A stretch of 64,000 nucleotides of DNA from Rosellinia necatrix (Eukaryota; Ascomycota; Sordariomycetes; Xylariales; Xylariaceae), in contig JAGYVD010000009.1 in NCBI GenBank assembly GCA_021209875.1, positions 1,674,001-1,738,000 on the forward strand. Reading direction: 5' to 3'. Of this stretch, positions 12,677-24,940 are shown one piece after another. Position 1 is the stretch's first letter. Every line of letters begins with the position of its first letter. The position numbers and the translations under genes are program-made. The notes beneath the pieces were generated by a model that was not told the DNA's origin, did not search any database, and saw only the letters and a program-made list of their open reading frames with translations.

Positions 12677-13447
12677 ATGCCATTCTTCTCCGGCCGAAAA
12701 GCGGAGGAGGAGGTCATCGAGGAACCCGCGCCAGCTGCCGTCCCAGAGAAGAAGCATGGGCTCTTCGGCTCGCGGCGGCGCTCGCCGTCCCCGGCGTCCA
12801 CGGCCCCGACACGGACGAGCACGAGCAGCTCGCACAACTCAGGTACATACCACGGTACTTATTTTAAACCCTCCCGTCCCCCCTACCCCCTTTCTGCGTA
12901 AACTGCTTCGTACCCTCCTAATCCATCACCAAGGTCCCCTAAAGAGCAAAATTCTTTTATTAAATCCCCTTTAAGCAAAAAAAAAAAAAAGCTAACACCC
13001 CTTCTTCTTGTTGTCTGCAGACGCGGTCTCCAACCCGTCCCGCCACCGCAGCGTCCTCTCGCGCACCTTCGGCCACGGCAACGGCCTCGGCCTCGGCGGT
13101 AGTAGTAACCCAGACGTAGACCCGTCGATCGTGCGGGCGCGGGAGCGCGTCATGGGCGCCGAGGACGCGGAGCGCGAGGCCGACCGCGCCCTCGAGGCCG
13201 CCCGCCTGCAGGTCCGCGAGGCGCGCGACCACGTCCGCCGCCTCGAGCTCGAGGCCGCCGAGGAGGCCCGCCGTGCCAAGATCAAGCAGTACCACGCCCG
13301 CGAGGTCTCCAAGCGCGGCAAGCAGCTCGGCCGTACGTCCCCTTCCCTTTGCCCCTCCCGCCACCCTTCTTCTCCCTCATCGTCACGTCGTGGTCCCCGT
13401 GGTTGCGTCTGCTGACAAATTCTCCTGCTGCAGGGCATGATTTGTAG
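12677..13447 (+). CDS. small conserved fungal coiled-coil protein, function unknown
   Basis: Three exons: 12677-12842, 13021-13332 and 13434-13447, giving 163 residues; the final exon supplies the last residues HDL and the stop. The N-terminus is a compact MPFFSGRK segment, an acidic Pro/Ala stretch and an SRRRSPSP-rich part. Exon 2 encodes a long charged alpha-helix (from about residue 94, ARERVMGAEDAEREADRAL onward) with heptad-like Ala/Arg/Glu spacing, ending KRGKQLGRHDL. Small Sordariomycete proteins of this form, ending in GRHD plus one residue, are annotated as hypothetical. Strong GC bias at third positions supports coding. The helix suggests a coiled-coil scaffold or filament-associated role, which is inference only. 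Confidence 0.75.
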
Positions 13448-14229
13448 GGTGGCCGATATATGAGGGGGTCTGGGGTACCAGACGATGAACTGGGTCGTTT
13501 AGTGTGGCGTGGAGCGCTGTATTTATATTACGACTTGAATGCCTGTGGGAAGGACGGCAAGGTTAGGGACGATCTCATGTTGTTAGGCAGCAATATATAC
13601 CATGTTATTTTTTCTCCCTTTCTGTCTTTGGTTATACCCTATCCGTCCGGGTCGTTGAAATACATGCTATTGAGCGTAAACGTCGCATGTATTAGGGTTA
13701 AACGGCGCATTATGCATGGTTAAGGGCTGGGGAAAAAATAAGCATGGTGTTTAGGATATCTGCCAACCTATCGTACCCTCGGTAGAGCCCTAAGAAGTGC
13801 CATCATTGCATCTCGAAACGAACGCAATTTCACCCAGGCCTTATCGTCCCCCCCACACCCCTCCCCCCTTTCCAGAGAGGGACTGGGCTTGTTCCATACT
13901 TCACATTTCTCGCCTCTGTGTCTTTAATTAACTAGGTGAGGCCGCCCACACGCAAATTCTGCTCACAGCTTCTGCTCACAGCAGTATTTATTGGCACACA
14001 AACTCCCAGCACAGTTGTTCCGAGTGATACCGCGCAGCTACCTCGCTGGGCCAACTATCGCCGTATTTTATCATGTGATCAAAATGTTGTGAAAATCGCA
14101 GAGGCAAGCGAGGTGAGGCGAGGCGGGGGGGCGCATATGACTGATCCCTCGTTCTCCGCGTAGGCAAACCGTGCCTCTTCGCTCGAAGCCACACTGCTTC
14201 CTCAGAAGCCGGATCGCCTCATACAACTC
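13448..14229. other. intergenic region
   Basis: 3' flank of the coiled-coil gene and a short spacer. Pyrimidine-rich patches near 13840-13870. No gene seen. Confidence 0.5.
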
Positions 14230-14781
14230 CTAGCAGTTGATCGGGACTTCTCTCTTCGAGCGGCAGTTGCACATCCACATGACGGCGAAGTTGCGGCCGC
14301 CGTTGCGCATGCCGGCCCACCGCCACTGCGGCGCGTCCGAGTTAGCGATGCTCGTCTCGTCTCCGATAATGTCTGCGGGGGCTGGAACGCCCCCGAAGGC
14401 GTGATGGAAGGGAAGATATGGGGAGGGGACGGCGATCGTCAACCTTTCCGGAACCTTTCTGGATCGCGTATTGACATTGACTTGACAACAACAAGAGCCG
14501 GAGGCACTGGCCCTGAAAATTACTTACATTTCTTCCCCCAACAAGCTTCACCTGCCCCCATCTCTCTCGAATTCTTGTATTGCCCCGGTAATGTTTCGGC
14601 CGGTCGCACGGCCAAAACAGGTGGTTAGCTGGACAGAGAGACCCTTCTTCTTGCCAGACAAAAGAGGCAATGTATCGTTCGGCGCTCCTGAATCGGTAGT
14701 GCTATCAAGTTTAAGCCCACTCCCAAAGTCACGGTCATTATCTTCTACTTCTTCTGCGTCATCATCGTCGTCGTCGTGCAT
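14230..14781 (-). CDS. tentative two-exon hypothetical protein with acidic N-terminus
   Basis: Model on the minus strand: exon 14781-14552, intron 14551-14459 (GTGAAG donor, CCAG acceptor), exon 14458-14230, giving 152 residues. The phases match. The first part is acidic (a run of six Asp, then EEVEDNDRDFG). The second exon has strongly C/G-ending codons, unlike the spacer around it, and ends with a compact segment QWRWAGMRNGG...MCNCRSKREVPINC holding three Cys. The frame remains open a further 60 bases upstream of the chosen ATG, so there may be another 5' exon. I do not recognise the family. Confidence 0.4.
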
Positions 14782-17080
14782 TCTATAATTGAAATCGCCA
14801 TCGGACTCGCCATAATTGACTTCGTTGTCTAGACTACGTTAACTATAGTTATTGTCAAAATGACAAAGACGAAGGATGCAAGGGTGCCGGGAGAACTTAG
14901 AGAGGCGGTTATGTCTGACAACACTTACTTGCATTATTGACATCAGTTATGCGTCGGAAGTAGGCAAGAGCATTTATGATCTATAAGCATATGGAGAGGG
15001 GGCGACAAGAGTATACAAGTTGAGAGAGCAATGGTAAATAGTGGTTGCTGCTTCCTATAATATAGTACCTGTTCACACCACTCATACTGCCCTACTAATT
15101 TTCCGGTTTCTCAAGCGGACCTAGCTACGCTAGATTTACTGGTTTCCTTTCTTCTTTCCTCCCCTATCTCGGTAGGGTAGGCAGGTAAATTACAATATGT
15201 TTACGAAGCTTGCGATAATAGATACTTGGTCGACTAGGATGATTACATAACCATGCTAAACCCAGTTAAGAATTGGAGGGGTGTGATTGGTACAGCATGC
15301 ATGTACTTCGTACGGTAGTTAGGTATGTATGTTAATTAAAATCGACAAGCGAATCTATTTATCTTGACCCTTGACATGCCCATGACAGGGGGGGGGGAGT
15401 TGAAGCTCCTCTCCAGCTGAAGTACTTGGAGATGAATTATAAACATAATTGAACGAGGCCGCCAAGCACTTGTCCATGGTTGAGATAACGATCCACCCTG
15501 AAAAGTATAAGAGAAAGAGGAGGTTAAAACCAAGATACCAGCACTAGGGAACGGAGTTCTTGTCAATCAAACCTTTAGATATAGACAGATATAGACCAGT
15601 GATGGGCTCAGGGTACCTACGTATTCTGACAGCGAGCTGACGTGGGCGGACGCGTATGTTGGAGGGATCCTTCGATCCCACAGATCTGCCGGATAACGAC
15701 CTCCTGTTAACTTTGTATGTAGATCGCGCAGGACGGGATCTCCAAGATGTTGGCGGGTATGATGTAAGCGGAAACGTATAGACACTACGAGGGGGAGAGT
15801 AGTCTACCATTCTTTCGGGCCTTTATATATTTTAAATTGCTCAGGTAGATGAAGGGCGAAAAAAAAAGAAAAGCAAAGACACTACCTACCTACATACCTT
15901 CTGTATATAGTATTGCTTTGAGGTCTTGGCAGAAATTCCATACCCTACCTCGGGAGAAAGCCGAACAACGAAAAGGCAGGCAGGGGTGTGCTCTACATCA
16001 ACCGTCGTTTTACGGGTCAATGGGCAAATTTTCATAGGTTGACAGAGGTGGCTGAAACGTAGCGCCACTGTATTGGTGTCCATCAGCCGCTAATAATAAC
16101 ACTACGTACCCTCGTCTGCCCTCGCTACCCCCGAGAAGCACAGCTAGCCCCTGCCCCGAACCCACCCACTTCCGGGGGCCATGACGGCATTCTCACCAGC
16201 AGATAAGCTACAATGCTACACCAAGCTGTTTGCCAGGAACGACTGAAGCGCAGGTATAAAATGGTAGCACACATCCGTGCCAAGCCATCGCGACTCCCCC
16301 CATACCTGGACCCCATTCTGCGACGAGCCTATAATAAGTTGTATACGAGCAATCTCCTGCCCTTGGACACTTCCCTGCCGCCTGTTGAAGTGTCTACGTA
16401 CTGCCTGCCAGCAGAGTAGGTGGGTGTGAGTGAATGTACCTGCCGGCCTCTGCGGGCTGAGTAGAGTGGGAGTGGGTGTGGACACCCGTTCGTCGAGGTT
16501 ACTGAACATTGGCATTAGCACCCGTTTGGTATTGGTATTTTGCGTCACCTCATCTCGCGACTTTTTTTTTTGCCCTCTGCTTAATTTATTGAATTGGGGG
16601 AGAACAAGGTACCCCCGAGGCTCAGCTAAGAAAGCTTGAACGCCGATCGAGTTCAATAACACGACCTAGCCTGGACTACCCGTCGACACGACCCTGCACC
16701 TCGTTGATCCGTGAACCCTCTTTTTTCCCGCCCTCCTTTCCCACCTAATACCCTCCTCCTACTCCTACCACCTACACGTGTCGGTCTCGGGGCCATCGTC
16801 CTCGCCCTGTCCCTCTACCACCGTCCATATTTCCCCCATATCCTTAGTCAATCTCACCTGTCGCAAAGGCTCTGGTCTGCCCAATGTGCTCTCTCTAATT
16901 CCATTGGTCGCATGTATCAATCCATCGATCCAAGTCGCTTTGACCTGTCGACTACATCGGACAACCCCCCCTGCCCGGTATTTCTGGTCCTAACGTCCGT
17001 CTCTGTTTGAACACGTCCGAGTTTGCGCGACCAATTCCACGGTTCAGCGAAGGGGTCGGAAATAGCCACCCGTCAGCAAG
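14782..17080. other. intergenic region with CT-rich leader of the GT32 gene
   Basis: Apart from the doubtful gene at 15355-15810, no coding sequence is supported. From about 16683 to 17000 the plus strand is rich in CCT/CTC tracts, typical of the promoter and 5' leader of strongly expressed fungal genes and directly upstream of the GT32 start codon. Confidence 0.5.
15355..15810 (-). CDS. doubtful two-exon hypothetical protein
   Basis: The ATG at 15810 opens a 63-codon exon to 15621, with a GTAGGT donor. A strong pyrimidine tract and TTTTCAG acceptor lead to an exon at 15497-15355 in compatible phase, giving 110 residues. A second, weaker donor downstream in the same phase would give a longer product. 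The protein is Ser/Pro/Arg-rich at the start, with no recognisable domain and no clear codon bias. It could be chance. Confidence 0.22.
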
Positions 17081-18250
17081 ATGTTACCCTTTCGGAGGGC
17101 CATTATCTTCGCTGTATTCTTCATCACAGCCTTCTTACTTTTCCGCCGTGCGCATGGACCCGACACACCCAGCCCTATCCGAAAACCGCCCCAGCGGCCT
17201 CCGGCCTCCGACAGCAACGGCGATGCCTCGCGCCATGCACCTTCGACCTCCGATCCTACCCACACCAGCACCGGCCACCGAGACAAACCGCCCCCTGCCC
17301 ACAAAGCCATCCAGGACATGTCCGAGATGTCGCTTTACGACAAGTTAGCCTACCAATACCCCTATGACGTCGAATCGAAGTTCCCTGCCTACATCTGGCA
17401 GACATGGAAAAGCACGCCTGGCGATGACGACTTCGAATTTCGCGACCAAGAGGGCTCTTGGTCCTACCACCATCCTGGTTTCGTTCATGAGGTCATTACG
17501 GACCAGGTTGCCGTCCACGTTCTTCGGTTGTTTTATGCCCCTATTCCCGAAATCCTCGAAGCATACGACGCCTTGCCCGAGCCTGTTCTCAAAGCCGATT
17601 TTTTCCGCTACCTCATCTTGCTTGCGCGTGGCGGCATATATTCTGATATCGATACGTACGCCCTAAAGAGCGCTTTAGATTGGGTACCAGAGACGGTGCC
17701 CCAGCAGAGTATTGGTCTGATTATTGGCATTGAGGCTGATCCAGACCGCCCGGATTGGAAAGACTGGTATAGTCGCAGAATTCAATTCTGCCAATGGACG
17801 ATCCAAGCAAAGCCAGGGCACCCTGTCTTGCGTGATATTGTGTCGCGTATCACTACCGAGACTCTGAAAAGAAAGGAGGAAGGGACGTTCGTGTCCAAGG
17901 AAAAATCTATTGTAGAGTTTACCGGCCCGGCTATCTGGACGGACACTATCTTTGACTACTTCAACGATGCCCGATACTTCGATATGAAGCGCAGCGCCGG
18001 CGAGATCACGTACCTGAATTTCACGGGCATGGAAACATCCAGAAAGGTGGGTGATGTGGTTGTTCTACCCATCACTAGTTTCTCTCCTGGCGTGCAACAA
18101 ATGAATGCCAAGGATATTGATGATCCTATGGCGTTCGTCAAGCATGAGTTTGAAGGTAGGCTCTTCGTTCCCCTTGATTTTATACATCTCTAACCTGGCG
18201 TAGGCACATGGAAACCGGAGAGCGAACGACATATCGGTGAAATACAATAG
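17081..18250 (+). CDS. Och1-like GT32 mannosyltransferase (type II membrane protein)
   Basis: Two exons: 17081-18155 and 18204-18250, giving 373 residues. Residues about 6-22 form a single hydrophobic signal anchor after a basic start, followed by a Pro/Ser-rich stem, the topology of Golgi type II glycosyltransferases. The catalytic region begins with IPxxIWQTWK-like sequence (residues about 102-110, here FPAYIWQTWK). It contains KADFFRYLILLARGGIYSDID, whose DxD motif (Asp189-Ile-Asp191) binds the metal and nucleotide sugar in glycosyltransferase family 32. Later GPAIWTD and LPITSFSPG match the Och1 family. By homology it would transfer alpha-1,6-mannose to N-glycan cores from GDP-mannose in the Golgi; fungi have several paralogues, so substrate assignment is inferred. 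The short last exon replaces an intronic stop at 18193. Confidence 0.87.
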
Positions 18251-19321
18251 AGATATGTTACACCGTTCGGGCTATGACCTCAGCCTGCGGCATCTAGTTA
18301 TTTTGGTCGACTTGCACAGCACAACACGACATTGGCCTGATGCCATGTATACCAAGGGACCCAAGGCACTTCTTAGGATCATTTCGACGTATCGCTATCT
18401 GTTCATCATGATGTGTTTGACGCCGAACCTGGGCATGAAGGTATGATACATCAACCCGTGCCCGAAACTCTGAGGCTGCGCTTCTCCAACGTGTCTGGGG
18501 TAGCGCAAGGCAGGCCGCCGATAGGCCTGTAGGCAGCGAGCACGACGCGAAGGCTAGCCATGATGGCGGAGGAGGAAATACGCACTTGTCTATTTGATAA
18601 CGTGGGGCTAGAAGGCCCGGTAATGATTTGTCCACGCGGTTAGTAAGATGCCAAAGGCAGCCGGACCAAAAAAGATTCACCAAGGGTAAAGCCACAAATG
18701 GGACCTAGGTGAGTAGCAGCAGGTTGCTACAACAAAACCTTGATATGTATATACATACCCTTTTTCATGGAGCATAGAGCCGGCGTTGAGGTTGCGATTC
18801 AAGAACTGGGCGTTAGCAAGGGCATACATATAATATATATATATAGCCAAGCATTCACATATGTATGCACTCTGTACTAGAGTGGGTGCATCTCATTGAG
18901 ATGTGTTGGGACTATACGCATACGCATAACTAGTCCATGTATATATGATAATGATCCCACGAGATCCTACGAGATCTTGCCGATTCCGAACTAGTCCCCC
19001 GCTTCTCCGCAGTCGGAAAATGCAGCTTCGTGCAATTTCCCCACACCGTACCTTCCCAATTACTTGGCTCGGATCTCCTTTTGGCCACGTTCTGATACGT
19101 CGAGCATCTATGAGACCTAGTTTTGGATCGACTTAGAGTCCAGAACTTGCCCTGGACATGTTCAACACATTACTAAAATTTACTTATATCCCATATCGGT
19201 AGCTAGGCTAGGCGGCGTGTAAGATAACGTGATCCATTCTGGCCTTGTGTGTTTGCGCTTCGTTTCGCTTCGTTTTGCTGACGCTCACCGTAGCTCCGGG
19301 CCGCGCGGCGTTTCAACGGCC
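18251..19321. other. intergenic region
   Basis: Between two plus-strand genes. Contains a TATA-rich stretch near 18825-18845. No coding sequence supported; the minus frame at 18294-18695 shows no family signal. Confidence 0.5.
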
Positions 19322-21789
19322 ATGTCCTTCTCACGGGCGGCCTCCTCATACGGCTCGGGGCAGATCATGCTCCAACGTGTTGTGTCTCGGGTACGGGCAG
19401 GCCACCACAAGTCCGCCATTGCCACGTACACGCCTTTATCAGCTATCGTAGCGAGGCACCGCACATGGAGCCCTACGATGCAACAACGAAGAGGCTTCGC
19501 GACCCCGGGGATGAGCTACGTCGAGGGGCCGACAGATGTGAGTGGGATTTGTCCGTTCGCTGTGAAAGTGGAAATGAGGTTATGGGTGCCCTTTATTATC
19601 GTCCTCTCATTCCCGGAGTGGCGGGTGGCCCTAACGAGAGAAGGGCTCGAACGGTGTGCCGTATAGCGAAAGCTTTTCCGTGACCTTAACGGACGATCGA
19701 TAACGAGACCCATCTCGAGGGGGAGGGGGGGAGGGGGGGAGAAATTGTAGTAGTAGAAAGGTTGGCCCTAGCCCGTATGATGTGCTAACGACCCTCCCGC
19801 ACAGCCGCCGCTCCTCCCGCACACGATCCCGGAGCACTTCGCCTCCATCGTGTCCCGGTACGGGGACCAGCCGGCCGTGGTGGCGCGGCGACCGACGGCG
19901 CCGGACGGCCCGCCGGGCGACCCGGGGACGACGGTGCTGACGTACGCGGAGCTGGACGTGCTCTCGGACGCCGCGGCGCGCTCGCTGCGGTCGCTCGGGG
20001 TGCGCAAAGGCGACCGCGTGGCGGTGAGCCTGGGCAACGTGGCCGAGTCGGTAGTGATGACGTACGCGGTCTTCAAGCTCGGGGCCGTCTGGGTGCCGCT
20101 GAACCCGAGCTTCAACGCGGCGCAGCTGAGCGCCGCGCTGACCCACCTCGGCGTCGAGGTGCTCGTCATCGGCGCCGTCACCGACCTCGCGTACAAGCCA
20201 TGCCGCGGCCGCAGCAACCTCGAGCTGCTGACGTCCCTGATCCCCGGCGGGCTGGGGGCCGACGGCCGCGCCGGGAAAATCGAGTCCGAGGCCGTGCCGA
20301 CGCTGAGGCACGTCGTACTCGTCGACAACTCGGCGGCGCACCCGGCCTCCGGCTTCCCGCCCGCTCGCGACCTGACCCTGCTCACGCCGTACGCGGACCT
20401 CGTAGCGTCGTCGTCGTCGTCGTCATCGTCGTCGCGGCCGGTGGTGCCGGACGCGCCGCTGCGCGCGGACGAGACGATCAACATTCAGTTCACGTCGGGC
20501 ACGACGTCGCTGCCGAAGGCGGCGATGCTGAGCCACGCGAGCGTGCTGAACAACGGGCACCTGATCGCGGCGCGGATGGGCCTGGTGCCGGGGGACCGGA
20601 TCGTGTGCCCGCCGCCGCTGTTCCACTGCTTTGGGTGCGTGCTGGGACTGATGGCGACGGCGACGACGGGGGCGGGGATCCTGTTCCCGTCGCCGGCGTT
20701 CGACCCGGCCGCGACGCTGCGCATGGTGTCAGAGCGGCGCGCCACGGGTCTCTACGGCGTCGCCACCATGTTCGTGGCCGAGCTGGAACTCCTCGCGGAC
20801 CAGGACTCGGCGCGGCGGCTGAGCCTGCGGCCGGACGCCTTCGCGGACCTCCGCAAAGGCATCGCTGCCGGCTCGTCCGTGCCGGAGTCGCTAATGCGCC
20901 GCCTCTTCGACGTCATGGGGCTCCGCGACCTCGTCATCTGCTACGGCATGACGGAGACGAGCCCGGTGTCGTGCATGACGAGCCCGCGCGACCCGCTCGG
21001 GCGCCGCACGGCCTCCGTCGGCCGCGCCATGCCCCACACCGCCGTCAAGGTCGTCTCCGCGGCCGACCGCCGCGTCGTCTTGCCCCGCGGCCAGCGCGGC
21101 GAGCTCGCCGCCAGCGGCTACCTCGTCATGCAGGGCTACTTCGGCGACCCCGCCCGCACCGCCGAGGACCGCATTCCCGACCCCGACGACGGCGGCCGTG
21201 TCTGGATGTACAGTGGTGACGAGGCGCGCATCGACGAGGATGGCTACGTCGAGATCACAGGCCGCATCAAGGATCTCAGTACGTGAAGTATCTCTTCCTC
21301 ACCTCCTCACTTCCTCTCTCCCCCCTCCATCTCTACTTCTTCTTTCCCCCACGCCTCGTTTGACTTAACTGACACACTCTCGCCTGATAAGTCATCCGCG
21401 GCGGTGAGAACATCCACCCCCTCGAAGTCGAGAACTGTCTGTTTCAGCTGCGCGGCGTGCAGGAGGTCAGCGTGGTCGGTGTACCGGACGCGCGCCACGG
21501 CGAGGCCGTCGCCGCCTTCGTGGTCCCGCACAAGGGCGTGCGGACGGCCGGGGGCGATGGGACCGTGAGGGCCGGCACTATCGCCCCCGTGACGGCAGCG
21601 GCGGAGGGCGACGGGGACATGCTCGGGAAGGAAGACGTCCAGGACTGGGTCAAGACCAGGCTGTCCGGCCACCTCGTGCCCAAGCATGTCTTCTGGATTG
21701 ACGAGTACCCCAAGACCGCCAGCGGCAAGATCCAGAAGTATAAGCTACGGGACCTGGCTAAGGAGTTGCTTTCCGCGACTTCGTCGTAG
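19322..21789 (+). CDS. mitochondrial-type AMP-binding acyl-CoA ligase (ACSF2-like)
   Basis: Three exons: 19322-19537, 19805-21278, 21392-21789, giving 695 residues. Exon 1 is rich in Arg, Ser and Ala and lacks acidic residues until RRGFATPGM, typical of a mitochondrial presequence. The body is an ANL-superfamily enzyme: P-loop TSGTTSLPK near residues 302-310, YGMTETSP near 452, YSGDEARIDEDGYVEITGRIKDL from about 541, IIRGGENIHP at the exon 2/3 junction, and C-terminal KTASGKIQK with the catalytic Lys near 676. It should activate a carboxylic acid to acyl-AMP and then acyl-CoA; medium-chain fatty acids are likely by similarity to ACSF2, but substrate cannot be read from sequence. The P-loop has Ser and Ala where most relatives have Gly (usual TSGTTGLPKG). 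A poly-Ser run (TCG repeat, about 20407-20433) lies between domain motifs. Exon 2 is very GC-rich. Confidence 0.87.
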
Positions 21790-23149
21790 AAAGCGTTCTT
21801 ACTTCTTTTTTATCTTTTACTTTTTACTTTTTATTTTTTTATTTTATTTGGGTATCTACTTTGGCACAGCCTGTGAGCGTTGCATCCATCACGAAGATAG
21901 ATGGCCGTTGAATAGTGGCTCGGAGAGGGCTTCAGCCTGGCTTCATTACTTATATCTAATTGATTGCTGGAGACTCGAGCTAGAGCTAAAACATGTATAC
22001 ATTTGTGAAAGCTATTCCTATATACCTCAAATAGATAGCCTACTAAGGCTACTAGGCGGGACTTATACATAAAGTTGTAATTTCACGGGGTCATATGTCG
22101 TAATGAGACTGCAATGTTGTGACGGCTAAATCAAATAGGGGTATCAACGAATGCTTAATAACTCCGGTCAACTAACTCCCTCCCTTGTGATACCTCAGCA
22201 TTTCCACGAGATGACATTCAGCATGTGTTACCTCGATATATCCATCACCCCGACCTTTCGGTAACCCCTCATCTCTCCCGCCCCCGTCGAGTGCGTGCGG
22301 GTACACCCGTACTGCTGAATTTAGCCCGTCTTGGTGTTGGCAGAAACCCCCCCCACCCTTACCGGCCGGGATGTTCCGATATATGGAAGGAAGAGGAGAG
22401 GGAGTTATATATGAACTAAAATAAACGGCTCGCTATTGGGAGGTCAGACCACTAGTTCTCGGACGCCTTCAAAAATCGCGTCATCGGGCGATCGAGCCAA
22501 ACAAGGCACCGAATATACATAGAGTGTACTTGAAGGAATCGTACGCCATGAGGAAGGTGGGGCAGGGAGTAAGGCAAATACTCGTATACTACCAAGGTGC
22601 CGGTTCGGCATTAAAACACACGCGGATATAGGAACGAGCCTTCCCGTTGTCCGTCAATACATACGTATGCACTTGCCTCTTTCGAGGTCGAACATTCCAC
22701 AAACGGAACTTTTGTGTGTATGTGTGTGTATGTGTGTGTCCGACCGGCGCCTTCCTTCCCTCGCCATCTTCTGCCCTGTTCTATTCTGCTGCCCGGCCCC
22801 GAGAGACGACGGAACGTCTTTTTGGTCACCTCTCCATTGGCTGATGGATTTTTGGGTAAGGTAATATCACGCGATCAATTAGCCGTTTGATCGCCCCATC
22901 TCTCCCTCTCCCTCTTCCTCTCTCCCCGATGCCGCCGTGGGGCGCACTCCGCCCTTGTCAGATGCGTGGGTGTGTGATGTTGTACTGGGCTGACGGGAGT
23001 AGATGACGTTGGTGCCTGACAGGGCATGGGAACTCCGCATTCGGTGTGGGTTGCTGGCTGCCTCACGTGCCCTTGCGTGTAAGTGCTGCACATGCAAGCC
23101 TCTTTTTTTATTTATTTTTTTTAATTTTTTATTAGAGGTTGTTTTTGTA
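21790..23149. other. intergenic region
   Basis: 3' flanks of two convergent genes. A T-rich patch follows the ligase stop (21800-21850), and a TGTGTGTA-type repeat lies at 22713-22739. No supported gene. Confidence 0.5.
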
Positions 23150-23542
23150 TCACGCTGCCGCCTGCGAGTTTCTCACCGTGTTACTCATGAGCTTCATCGG
23201 CCCTTCAATGCCCTCCATGCGCGCTGCTGACGCCGTCAGCTTTGTCACCGTGCATCTGGTGCCCGGGAAGCCTGGCGGCAGGCTGCCGGATGCACAGGAT
23301 ACGACGGCGCGGAGGAGGAAGAGCAGGCTCCGCTGTGCGTAGACGAGCGCCGTTGTCACGATGAGGGAGGAGAGGATGCAGAATATTGTCCAGAACACGA
23401 TCCTCTCATTCGGCGTGAACACGTATACGCCGTATGTGACCTCGATACGATACTTCTTGAGCCGTATCCAGCGCACACACGTGTCCGCCAAGGTGGACGT
23501 CGGCGTCGGCTTGTAGGGGGATTGATACGTGGTTGAGGACAT
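23150..23542 (-). CDS. serine palmitoyltransferase small-subunit-like membrane protein
   Basis: Single exon, 130 residues, starting at the ATG at 23542. After a Ser/Thr-rich start comes CVRWIRLKKYRIEVTYGVYVFTPNERIVFW followed by a hydrophobic helix (about residues 49-70). That order, a Trp/Lys/Tyr-rich amphipathic segment, a TPxER-like turn and one transmembrane helix, is the pattern of SPT small subunits (ssSPT/Tsc3-like). These bind and stimulate the Lcb1/Lcb2 enzyme that makes 3-ketosphinganine in the ER. The C-terminal tail of about 50 residues is longer than in ssSPT and unrecognised; it could be read-through of a missed intron. Family assignment is by pattern only. Confidence 0.55.
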   Translation of the reverse strand: MSSTTYQSPYKPTPTSTLADTCVRWIRLKKYRIEVTYGVYVFTPNERIVFWTIFCILSSLIVTTALVYAQRSLLFLLRAVVSCASGSLPPGFPGTRCTVTKLTASAARMEGIEGPMKLMSNTVRNSQAAA

Positions 23543-24940
23543 GGTTTACCTTTCCGGCAGACCACGACCTGATGTGACAACTGGAAGCGAGAGGAACCGA
23601 TAGAGGCGAGTTCCCATTCGCAACTTGCAACTTGAGTAACAGAAGACAGGTTTGTTATCGCTAAAGACGAATGGGGGAACCGAAAAGAGCCCAGGGGTAA
23701 GGCACGATGCGGAACAAAGGCAACTATATATATAATATTTGTCTACAGGGAATTACGGGAGGCTGACGACCTCTACGCCCGCAACGACATAGCATTATCT
23801 TAGACTATGAATGCCATCAATTTTCCGAGTGCAGCCATTCCTCTAGTAAACCAATAGACTGCTGGTTGCATTAACACCTGACGGGATCCACTTGGGTGGA
23901 CATCTCATGATTCCTTCTATTACATAGATGGATGCCGGAATTCCGTAGAGCACGCTCGAAATAATACCTTAGTTGTACAATACCCGGGCCGGCTTCACAC
24001 ATAGGAGAAACTGCCGTGGGCGGATACCCGGGCGTGATGTTTTCGGAAGCTTCGGAATGTGGGGCATGATATTATAAGCATAGGATAACTCGGACGTCTA
24101 CTACAAGTGGTGGGTTTTTGTATGTGCACATGCCTAAGACAAGGCTAGTTTATAGCAATCACATGGCCGTCCTTATCTCCGACCTACATTCCACGTTACA
24201 TCGGGTCTTTGTTTCTTAAGCGATCCCCGAAGAGAATGGTAGCTTCAGGTATCCGAACGGAGCGGGATACGGTCAATGAATCGGCCGGAACTTGAATGTG
24301 AAATGTTGAGTATTAGTAGATCCACAAAGCGATGGCAGGTGGAGGGCTTCCCGTAAGGATGCTTAGGATAGCTCAGAGGGTTTGTCATTATGGTGAGCAG
24401 CTTCAAGGGCTAGGTGATTCTATCCGGCTCTGATGGAACATCCGTGAGCTTGGTTTATTAATGGCGGGTGTACTAAAGTCCGAGCTGGCCGAGTACGTAC
24501 AGAGTGAGCTCTAGCACAGCTAACTATCGACTTACTTGAATATATGTGTAAGGGTCCGGCACCAGCCGAGATCCAGCTTCGGGCTCAACCAACACGAATA
24601 TGAATTCGACTCATCTTGACGTAACATAATATTATGTATTGATTCAGCGGATACCCATTCGCTGAAAACATCTACCTTAAGTGGGCTCTAGATACTAATT
24701 AGTGGCAACTAGTGAAAGGTGTGCTCACTTTCGAGACCGGAAACTTTTTCCTATTTAGAAACTCGAATAGAGCGGAATGCTTCTGTTGGGCATGGTGCTG
24801 CTGCGTATTCCATATCTTGGCCCAAGGCTCACCTCGACATTTCCAAATAGTAGCCCTGCCAATGCTAGGTATAGAGCCATTCCAGTTTGATAGACCGCTA
24901 TGCGAGGCATAATAGCCTCGTTATAATGGTCACATTCTCC
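23543..24940. other. intergenic region
   Basis: About 1.4 kb with no supported gene. Moderately AT-rich, no repeats of note. Confidence 0.5.

Noticed and set aside
19631..21219. Long overlapping frames in and antisense to the acyl-CoA ligase
   Set aside because: GC-driven shadows; only the frame with adenylate-forming motifs is coding.
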